From an uncultured bacterium (lineage in GTDB: Bacteria > Actinomycetota > Actinomycetes > S36-B12), in the NCBI GenBank assembly GCA_903896585.1, contig CAITYI010000059.1, forward strand, positions 1 to 5,332: DNA of 5,332 bases. The letters are read 5' to 3'. Positions within the stretch are counted from its first letter, which is position 1. Each line of letters starts with the position of its first letter. Below are positions 1 to 5,190 of the stretch, one piece after another. Under the pieces are notes generated by a model. The model ran no database searches and had not been told where the DNA came from. It saw only the letters and a list, made by a program, of their open reading frames with translations. Made by a program: the position numbers and the translations under genes.

Positions 1-45
1 AGACGTCGCGCGCGTTTTTATCTAGCGCAAGAGACGTCGCGCGCG
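1..45. repeat. Exact 14-base direct repeat flanking a stop codon
   Basis: AGACGTCGCGCGCG occurs at 1-14 and again, exactly, at 32-45, a period of 31 bases. The second copy lies inside the last codons of the minus-strand gene and the first lies just past its TAG stop (22-24). Each copy is built of two overlapping palindromes, GACGTC and CGCGCGCG, so the two copies can also pair with each other (7-14 with 38-45, loop of 23). No T-tract follows on the minus strand, so it does not look like a standard terminator. The repeat may extend left of the window. Seen directly; its role is unknown. Confidence 0.8.
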
Positions 46-339
46 GTCTTCATCCGCTGGCCACACCATCACCTTGGGGCCGTCGAGAGTTTGGGCGAGG
101 TTCGCCTTAATTCCTTGGTCTTCTAGAGTGCGGCGCAAAATTTCACCCTGGATGTAATCACTGGGGCTGGCTACGCACACGAGTAGTCCGTATTCATCCC
201 CGCGGCCGGCTCTTGCAGGGGCAGCAACGACCGACGAACCGCGTGAGTAGGCCCATCGAAGCACGAGCACCATGGCACCTATCCCTATGAGAGCCACGAT
301 TGGCCCAAAGACGTAGGAGAAGCTGTTGGAGATTTGCAC
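22..339 (-). CDS. Small membrane-anchored protein with a DUF2007-like domain
   Basis: This encodes 105 residues from a GTG start at 339-337. It has a short N-terminus, one hydrophobic membrane segment at about residues 7-29, a positively charged Arg/Ser/Gly linker, and a soluble domain from about residue 47 beginning DEYGLLVCVA. The soluble part alternates strand, helix (GEILRRTLEDQGIKA) and strand (KVMVWP) and ends in an acidic/Arg helix (EDRARRLL). That pattern resembles DUF2007, a putative signal-transducing domain, and matches short hypothetical membrane proteins I recognise from actinobacteria. The domain should face the cytoplasm by the positive-inside rule. No start lies upstream before an in-frame stop at 369-367, and starting at the internal Met23 would cut the anchor. 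Its ribosome site is weak (AAGG, 12 bases away). It is divergent from the mutase. The ligand and partner are unknown; the family match is by memory of pattern, not a search. Confidence 0.75.
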   Translation of the reverse strand: MQISNSFSYVFGPIVALIGIGAMVLVLRWAYSRGSSVVAAPARAGRGDEYGLLVCVASPSDYIQGEILRRTLEDQGIKANLAQTLDGPKVMVWPADEDRARRLLR

Positions 340-426
340 ACCGCAATCGTGCCTTGGAAACGTGATCTACGCGACTTTTTTCCATCAACCCTCGCTGGAG
401 GGGGCTGGGTTGGATACCCTGCCCAA
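340..426. other. Divergent intergenic region between the small membrane gene and the mutase
   Basis: If the mutase starts at GTG 427, these 87 bases must hold the promoters and leaders of both divergent genes. I found no convincing -35/-10 pair on either strand. What stands out is GGAGGGGG at 397-404 and the strong hairpin at 402-424. The plus-strand reading frame stays open back to TGA 244-246, so part of this stretch could instead be the N-terminus of a longer mutase starting at TTG 334 or GTG 349. Confidence 0.5.
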
Positions 427-429
427 GTG
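397..429 (+). promoter_or_regulatory. Shine-Dalgarno, hairpin and GTG start arrangement
   Basis: GGAGG at 397-401 is the best ribosome-binding sequence ahead of the mutase, but lies 25 bases before GTG 427. The gap is almost wholly filled by an inverted repeat: GGGC-T-GGGT (402-410), loop TGGAT (411-415), ACCC-T-GCCC (416-424). This gives eight Watson-Crick pairs with one T-T mismatch. Folded, the hairpin would leave only AA (425-426) between its base and the start codon, bringing the Shine-Dalgarno next to GTG. The same trick is known for phage T4 gene 25. The alternative is that this is coding sequence of a longer protein and the fold is incidental. Confidence 0.4.
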
Positions 430-2370
430 GCCGACTCTCCCTGGATCATGCGTACCTATGCGGGACACTCGACCGCCAAGGATTCCAATGCGCTTTTTCG
501 GCGGAATCTGGCCAAGGGGCAAACAGGACTGTCGGTAGCCTTCGATTTACCCACCCAGACTGGCTACGACCCTGATGACCCCATGGCCTTGGGTGAAGTG
601 GGCAAGGTGGGGGTATCGGTTGCCTCAATCGCTGACATGCGTCAACTCTTTGACTCAATTGACCTGAGCACCATGAATACCTCCATGACGATCAATGCAA
701 CCGCCGTATGGCTCTATGCCCTGTATATAGCTGTTGCCGATGAACAGGGTGTGGATCGAGCGAATCTCTCCGGGACTACCCAGAATGACATAATTAAGGA
801 GTACCTGTCCAGAGGCACCTATGTTTTCCCGCCGGCGCCGTCGCTGTCCTTAGCCACAGATCTCGTGGCCTTTTCCGTAGAGAACACTCCAAAGTGGAAT
901 CCGATCAATATTTGTAGTTACCACCTTCAAGAAGCAGGTGCTACTCCCGTCCAGGAAGTTGCGTTTGCCTTGAGCACTGCGGTCGCAGTGCTGGATTCTG
1001 CAAGATCCAAAACCGATGTCGAGTTTGATCATGTGGTTTCTCGAATTTCTTTCTTTGTGAACTCGGGTGTGCGGTTCATTGAAGAAATGTGCAAAATGAA
1101 AGCATTCGGGCGCTTGTGGGATCAACTGCTCATCGAACGCTACGGAGTGACTGACTCGAAGTCGCGCCGATTCCGCTACGGGGTCCAGGTGAACTCCCTG
1201 GGACTCACTGAAGTGCAACCTGAGAACAATGTTCAACGGATCATGTTGGAAATGCTTGCTGTGACATTATCCAAAGACGCACGGGCACGTGCAGTCCAAC
1301 TTCCAGCGTGGAATGAAGCCATGGGACTGCCTCGGCCGTGGGATCAACAATGGTCACTTCGCATGCAACAGGTTCTTGCGCTAGAGAGTGACATCCTTGA
1401 ATATGAAGACATTTTTGCTGGATCCCCCGTCATAGAAAAAAAGGTCGAAGAACTCATGACCGCGATCCAGTCGGAATATGAGGGCATTGAAGCTTTGGGG
1501 GGTGCGGTCGTGACGCTGGAATCTGGCTACCTGAAGAGCTCACTGGTTGCTTCTCACGCAATTCGCCGCGCAGCTATTGAATCGGGAGAACTGCCCATTG
1601 TTGGGGTGAATATCCACACAACAACCGAAGTGAGTCCACTCTTGGACTCGGTGGAATCTAATATATTCGTGGTCGATGAATCCGTAGAGAACGAGCGCAT
1701 TAAGGAAATTCGTAACTGGAGGCAAGCGCGCGATGCTGAGGCTGTTGTGGGTGCCCTAGCCGAACTCACTCGATCTGCGCAAGCTGGTGAAAATCTGGTG
1801 CCCGCGAGCATCGTGGCCGCAAGGGCTGGAGTAACAACCGGCGAGTGGGCAGAGACTCTTCGTAAAATCTATGGTGAGTATCGGGCACCCACGGGTGTCA
1901 TCGAATCGATTTCTACAGACACTGATGCCATTCGAGCTGTGCGGGCGCGCGTTCATGCCATCGCAGAGAAGCGAGGTGCGCCACTTCGCATGCTGGTTGG
2001 CAAACCAGGTCTCGACGGTCATTCCAATGGGGCCGAGCAAATAGCGGTCCGCGCCCGAGATTGTGGATTCGAAGTGATTTACCAGGGTATTCGGCTCAGA
2101 CCAGAGGAAATTGTGTCTGCAGCAATTGCCGAAGACGTAGATGTCATTGGACTTTCTATTCTTTCCGGGTCGCACCGGACTCTTGTTGCCCAGGTACTTG
2201 CCGGCTTGGAAGCCGCGGGTGTCGTTGACATTCCGGTAGTTGTGGGAGGGATCATCCCCGATGAAGATGCTCTTTGGCTGCAGCAACAGGGCGTTCAAGC
2301 AGTGTTTACACCGAAGAATTTCGACACGACCGTCATCATGTCGGAGATTGTGTCGTTGCTGGAACCATGA
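427..2370 (+). CDS. meaA: Ethylmalonyl-CoA mutase (MeaA/Ecm), adenosylcobalamin-dependent
   Basis: The predicted enzyme has 647 residues and rearranges (2R)-ethylmalonyl-CoA to (2S)-methylsuccinyl-CoA in the cytoplasm, a step of the ethylmalonyl-CoA pathway of acetyl-CoA assimilation. Numbering from GTG 427, the catalytic barrel carries RTYAGHSTA (9-17), PTQTGYDPD (42-50), NTSMTINATA (84-93) and SYHLQEAGAT (164-173, His166). These are the Ecm forms; methylmalonyl-CoA mutase has RQYAGFSTA, ATHRGYDSD and GYHMQEAGAT at those places. The C-terminal cobalamin domain (about 520-647) has DGHSNG with the cobalt-ligating His532, then GLSILSGSH (575-583) and VGG near 606-608. Catalytic and cobalamin domains are on one chain, as usual for Ecm. 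GTG 427 gives an N-terminus (MADSPWIMRTYAGH) close to known Ecm proteins. TTG 334 (678 residues) would overlap the divergent gene; GTG 349 and ATG 448 are also possible. The 3' end overlaps nucS. Family assignment is firm; the start is not. Confidence 0.92.
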   Translation: MADSPWIMRTYAGHSTAKDSNALFRRNLAKGQTGLSVAFDLPTQTGYDPDDPMALGEVGKVGVSVASIADMRQLFDSIDLSTMNTSMTINATAVWLYALYIAVADEQGVDRANLSGTTQNDIIKEYLSRGTYVFPPAPSLSLATDLVAFSVENTPKWNPINICSYHLQEAGATPVQEVAFALSTAVAVLDSARSKTDVEFDHVVSRISFFVNSGVRFIEEMCKMKAFGRLWDQLLIERYGVTDSKSRRFRYGVQVNSLGLTEVQPENNVQRIMLEMLAVTLSKDARARAVQLPAWNEAMGLPRPWDQQWSLRMQQVLALESDILEYEDIFAGSPVIEKKVEELMTAIQSEYEGIEALGGAVVTLESGYLKSSLVASHAIRRAAIESGELPIVGVNIHTTTEVSPLLDSVESNIFVVDESVENERIKEIRNWRQARDAEAVVGALAELTRSAQAGENLVPASIVAARAGVTTGEWAETLRKIYGEYRAPTGVIESISTDTDAIRAVRARVHAIAEKRGAPLRMLVGKPGLDGHSNGAEQIAVRARDCGFEVIYQGIRLRPEEIVSAAIAEDVDVIGLSILSGSHRTLVAQVLAGLEAAGVVDIPVVVGGIIPDEDALWLQQQGVQAVFTPKNFDTTVIMSEIVSLLEP

Positions 2371-3032
2371 GGCTATTAGTTGCTGAATGCACGGTGACCT
2401 ATCGCGGGAGGCTGAGTGCCCACCTCCCTCGAGCCACCCGGCTGATTATGTTCAAGTCTGATGGTTCCGTGTTAATCCACTCCGACGGTGGTTCATATAA
2501 ACCTCTCAATTGGATGAGCCCACCTTGTGTGGTTCGGGAAAATACTGAGACTGCTGAATTCGTTGTGACAAATAAGTCAGGAGAGACATTAAGCATTGAG
2601 GTCCATCAGGTACATAGCGATAATTCCCACGAGCTGGGAGTTGATCCAGGATTAATCAAAGATGGAGTTGAGGCACATCTGCAGATTTTGCTCGCCGAAA
2701 ATCTATCCCCTCTGGGTCAAGGTTACACATTGGTGCGCCGCGAGTACCCGACTGCAATTGGTCCGGTCGACATTCTTTGCAAAAGCGCCCAAGGTGAGAC
2801 AGTTGCAGTTGAAATCAAGCGTCGTGGCGAAATTGATGGAGTTGAGCAACTCACCCGATACTTAGAACTGCTGAACCGGGACCCACTCATTGCGCCGGTC
2901 CGAGGTGTTTTTGCCGCCCAAGAGATTAAGCCTCAGGCCCGTACGTTGGCTCTCGACAGGGGAATAAGTTGCATCACCCTGGATTATGAAGCGCTGAAGG
3001 GCACCGACGATAGTTCATTGCGACTCTTTTGA
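2367..3032 (+). CDS. nucS: Mismatch-specific endonuclease NucS/EndoMS
   Basis: This encodes 221 residues, the usual length for actinobacterial NucS. The enzyme cuts both strands at mismatches and underlies non-canonical mismatch repair in bacteria lacking MutS/MutL. The N-terminal dimerisation and DNA-binding half (about 1-105) includes KPLNWMSPPC (45-54), whose Trp49 probably corresponds to a base-contacting Trp in archaeal EndoMS. The C-terminal RecB-like nuclease half has a complete catalytic set: Asp135 in GPVDILC, then Glu149 and Lys151 in VAVEIKRRGEIDGVEQ. The last residues, SLRLF, fit the C-terminal beta-clamp-binding tail known for actinobacterial EndoMS. ATG 2367 overlaps the mutase stop as ATGA; a reading-frame start at 2274 would lie deep inside meaA and is not used, because MRLLVAECTV is the expected family N-terminus. 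The ribosome site is only GGAA at 2361-2364, so translation is probably coupled to meaA. Confidence 0.95.
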   Translation: MRLLVAECTVTYRGRLSAHLPRATRLIMFKSDGSVLIHSDGGSYKPLNWMSPPCVVRENTETAEFVVTNKSGETLSIEVHQVHSDNSHELGVDPGLIKDGVEAHLQILLAENLSPLGQGYTLVRREYPTAIGPVDILCKSAQGETVAVEIKRRGEIDGVEQLTRYLELLNRDPLIAPVRGVFAAQEIKPQARTLALDRGISCITLDYEALKGTDDSSLRLF

Positions 3033-3063
3033 ATTGATTCAGATTTATTCAGGCAGTTAAATT
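3030..3063 (+). promoter_or_regulatory. Possible promoter and small palindrome ahead of the dehydrogenase
   Basis: In the 58-base gap after nucS, TTGATT (3034-3039) and TTAAAT (3057-3062) sit 17 bases apart, each matching the sigma-70-type consensus at 4 of 6 positions. A 12-base palindrome, TGAAT-TG-ATTCA (3030-3041), overlaps the -35-like box and the nucS stop codon. ATTCAG is repeated at 3037-3042 and 3047-3052, one helical turn apart. This could be a weak promoter with an operator, but so AT-rich a stretch can give such matches by chance. Confidence 0.25.
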
Positions 3064-3090
3064 CACGTATCAGAGAAAGCGGGCGGCGGA

Positions 3091-4854
3091 ATGGAAATCT
3101 CCAGGATCGGTGTTGTCGGATTAGGCACCATGGGATCAGGAATATTGGAAGTTGTTGCCCGCAATGGATACTCGGTCGTGGGGGTGGATCTCACGGAAAG
3201 CGGGTTAGAGCGAGCCAAGAGTCGAGTGCAGGAATCCATGGAGCGCGGGTTGTCGCGAGGGAAACTCACCGAAGATGACATGGCAAACATTAGTGGTCGG
3301 ATTAGCTTCACTACTGAATTATCTGATCTCGCCGATTGCGACTTCGTTATAGAAGCAATTAATGAGGACTTAGGTTCCAAAAGGCAAGTATTCGCGACAT
3401 TGGACCAGATATTGCCTTCGCATGCGATCCTTGCGACCAATACTTCCGCCCTGTCGGTCACGGACATTTCAGTATCAACGAGCCGGCCAAGTCGAGTGCT
3501 TGGGATGCATTTCTTCAATCCCGCGACCGTTCAAAAATTTATCGAAATAGTTCAAACTGTCACGACGGATCCTGAGGCGGTCGAAATTTCGCGCAATCTG
3601 GCCGCCTCTTTGGGCAAAGAGCCGGTCGTTGTGTCAGATCGAGCAGGATTCATCGCGAATGCACTGCTTTTCGGATACCTCAATCAGGCCGTGGCAATGT
3701 ATGAACAGAAATATGCTTCCCGTGAAGATATTGATAGCGCCATGAAGTTGGGCTGTGGTTTACCCATGGGGCCCCTTGCCCTCTTAGATCTGATCGGACT
3801 TGATACATCCCTGCAAATCTTGGACACCATGTATCGACAGGGCAGAGATCGGTTGCACGCACCCAATGCTCTCCTGAAGCAAATGGTGGCGGCGGGATTA
3901 TTGGGTCGAAAATCAGGGCGTGGCTTTTATACCTATGAATCCACGAACTCGCCAGAGGTGATCGCCGATCAACGAACTCCCGATGCCAGTTCCAGTGGGG
4001 GTTCAACGCGGTTCAGGTCAGTCGGCGTTATTGGTTCTGGCACCATGGCCACCGGGATTGCATCAGTTTTTGCAACGGCTGGCATCCCGGTCACCTTGGT
4101 TACTCGGAGCGCCGAAAAGTCACAGTCGGCGGTCGCTGGTTTAGCAAAGTCCTGGCAAAAATTGGTGGATAAAGGAAAAATCACTCCTGAAAAACTTGAG
4201 GAGAATCTGGGAAATATTCAGACAATCGAATCGGTGTCCTCACTGAATGTGGACCTCGTCATTGAGGCTATTGCTGAAGATTTTGAGACTAAGGCAACTG
4301 TATTTCGTGAACTGGATCGGGTGATGCCGGCCAATGTTGTTTTTGCTACCACCACTTCGAGTTTGTCAGTTATCGAACTTGCTGCGCAAACTAGCCGTCC
4401 AGAAAAGTTTCTGGGAATTCACTTCTTCAATCCCGCTGCCATTATGAAACTTGTTGAAATGGTCAGCACCGTGGTTTCTGATCCATTGGTTGTCGCGGAG
4501 TGCACTGATCTGATCCGAAGTGTGGGCAAGGTCCCAGTTCAGTGTTCAGATCGAGCAGGTTTTATTGTCAACGCACTTCTTTTCCCTTATTTAAATAACG
4601 CAATTGCCATGGCGACTGAAAACTATGCAACCCTTGACGACATTGATGCAGCCATGAAGCTGGGTTGCGGCTATCCCATGGGTCCTTTTGAGTTACTCGA
4701 TGTGGTGGGACTTGATGTTTCTCTCGCAATTATCACGACCTTGTATTTGGAATTTAGGGAACCGGGATTTGCGCCGGCACCGCGATTGGAGCACTTGGTT
4801 ACCGCTGGTTTCCTTGGGCGTAAAGTTGGGCGCGGGTTTAGATCTATTGCGTAA
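3091..4854 (+). CDS. Tandem-duplicated 3-hydroxybutyryl-CoA/3-hydroxyacyl-CoA dehydrogenase
   Basis: This encodes 587 residues, about twice the usual 280-290, made of two complete dehydrogenase units (about 1-283 and 308-587) joined by a Ser/Gly-rich linker (about 284-307). Each unit interconverts (S)-3-hydroxyacyl-CoA and 3-ketoacyl-CoA, most likely with the C4 substrate acetoacetyl-CoA. Unit 1 has GLGTMG (10-15), an acidic Asp33 ending the second strand (NAD-type), NTS with Ser119, HFFNPA with His140, Glu152 and Asn190. Unit 2 has GSGTMA (315-320), TRS (338-340) in place of the acidic residue, TTS with Ser423, His444, Glu456 and Asn494. So both units keep the Ser/His/Glu/Asn catalytic set, but unit 2 looks NADP-type. 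Equivalent motifs are offset by 304 residues. The ribosome site is poor: GGCGGCGGA abuts ATG 3091, with GAGAAAG at 3073-3079. I recognise the double form from Streptomyces, so the fusion itself appears old. Which unit is active in vivo is unknown. Confidence 0.92.
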   Translation: MEISRIGVVGLGTMGSGILEVVARNGYSVVGVDLTESGLERAKSRVQESMERGLSRGKLTEDDMANISGRISFTTELSDLADCDFVIEAINEDLGSKRQVFATLDQILPSHAILATNTSALSVTDISVSTSRPSRVLGMHFFNPATVQKFIEIVQTVTTDPEAVEISRNLAASLGKEPVVVSDRAGFIANALLFGYLNQAVAMYEQKYASREDIDSAMKLGCGLPMGPLALLDLIGLDTSLQILDTMYRQGRDRLHAPNALLKQMVAAGLLGRKSGRGFYTYESTNSPEVIADQRTPDASSSGGSTRFRSVGVIGSGTMATGIASVFATAGIPVTLVTRSAEKSQSAVAGLAKSWQKLVDKGKITPEKLEENLGNIQTIESVSSLNVDLVIEAIAEDFETKATVFRELDRVMPANVVFATTTSSLSVIELAAQTSRPEKFLGIHFFNPAAIMKLVEMVSTVVSDPLVVAECTDLIRSVGKVPVQCSDRAGFIVNALLFPYLNNAIAMATENYATLDDIDAAMKLGCGYPMGPFELLDVVGLDVSLAIITTLYLEFREPGFAPAPRLEHLVTAGFLGRKVGRGFRSIA

Positions 4855-4905
4855 ACCACAAGCAATTTATAAATGTATAAGTGTATTAACGTATTGAGGA
4901 GCGAC
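4855..4905 (+). promoter_or_regulatory. AT-rich gap with -10-like boxes and phased GTAT repeats
   Basis: The 51 bases between the dehydrogenase and the small zinc-protein gene are strikingly AT-rich. They contain TATAAA (4868-4873) and TATAAG (4876-4881), either of which could be a -10 box, but no good -35 box lies at the right distance; TTGCGT (4847-4852) is 15 bases from the first. GTAT recurs exactly every 8 bases at 4875, 4883 and 4891. No terminator hairpin for the upstream gene is visible, so readthrough is likely as well. Confidence 0.25.
4896..4901 (+). promoter_or_regulatory. Ribosome binding site GAGGAG choosing ATG 4906
   Basis: GAGGAG lies four bases before ATG 4906. It favours this start over the in-frame ATG at 4873, which has no ribosome site, lies in the promoter-like AT-rich gap, and would add a Cys/Tyr-rich leader unlike the basic N-terminus of related proteins. 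Confidence 0.6.
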
Positions 4906-5190
4906 ATGGGGCGGAAAAATCGCCGAGTTGAACATGCACCGCGCCCCAATTTTGGTGGTAACGAATCAACCGAATCTCACCCAGATGGTGAGTGGCACGT
5001 TCGAAAATTAACCGGATCAGCGGCAACCAAGACTTACCGATGTCCCGGGTGTGACCACGAGATTCGTCCCGCGACACCCCACGTGGTGGCCTGGCCGGCA
5101 GACATGCCACAGGGGGCGGACGAACGTCGCCACTGGCACACACCCTGTTGGAACAATCGGGGAAACCGTGGGCCGCGAGGACGCACATGA
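4906..5190 (+). CDS. Small putative zinc-binding protein (CxxC...HxxC), function unknown
   Basis: This encodes 94 residues. The N-terminus (1-27) is basic, polar and probably disordered. The core begins at GEWHVRKLTG and holds YRCPGCDHEIRP (Cys46, Cys49), then HVVAWP with His59, then RRHWHTPCW (His76, His78, Cys81). The spacing Cys-x2-Cys ... His-x2-Cys (46, 49, 78, 81) suggests one treble-clef or zinc-ribbon site. The tail is Arg/Gly-rich (RGNRGPRGRT), which could bind nucleic acid. I recognise this as a short conserved actinobacterial protein often labelled 'ATP/GTP-binding protein'; no Walker motif is visible, so that label has no support here. Its stop overlaps the start of the following hydrolase gene, suggesting coupled expression. 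Metal binding is inferred, and no reaction can be assigned. Confidence 0.8.
   Translation: MGRKNRRVEHAPRPNFGGNESTESHPDGEWHVRKLTGSAATKTYRCPGCDHEIRPATPHVVAWPADMPQGADERRHWHTPCWNNRGNRGPRGRT
5177..5180 (+). promoter_or_regulatory. Ribosome binding site GAGG for the hydrolase gene
   Basis: GAGG lies six bases before ATG 5187, inside the last codons of the upstream gene. It is well placed and supports the ATGA-overlapping start of the truncated gene at the window edge. Confidence 0.55.

Noticed and set aside
1..45. CRISPR array or rho-independent terminator
   Set aside because: Only two 14-base copies with a 17-base spacer are present, one within coding sequence, and no T-tract follows the stem on the minus strand.
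850..1236. 128-codon open frame on the minus strand
   Set aside because: It is antisense to the catalytic barrel of the mutase, with no family features in its translation.
1756..2298. 180-codon open frame on the minus strand
   Set aside because: It lies wholly inside meaA opposite conserved cobalamin-domain sequence, and its translation shows no recognisable domain. It is an antisense shadow.
2274..2366. N-terminal extension of nucS inside meaA
   Set aside because: The extra 31 codons lie within conserved cobalamin-domain coding sequence, and the family N-terminus (MRLLVAECTV) begins exactly at ATG 2367.
427..2370. Methylmalonyl-CoA mutase large subunit or isobutyryl-CoA mutase
   Set aside because: The substrate-region motifs are those of ethylmalonyl-CoA mutase, and both domains are on one chain of about 647 residues.
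3063..3518. 151-codon open frame on the minus strand
   Set aside because: It is opposite the Rossmann domain of the dehydrogenase, whose plus-strand protein is fully conserved; Ser/Pro-rich shadow translation.
3990..4014. Missed stop or frameshift joining two separate dehydrogenase genes
   Set aside because: The frame is continuous through a linker typical of fused proteins, and the double-length form is known to me from Streptomyces, so this is a real fusion rather than an error.
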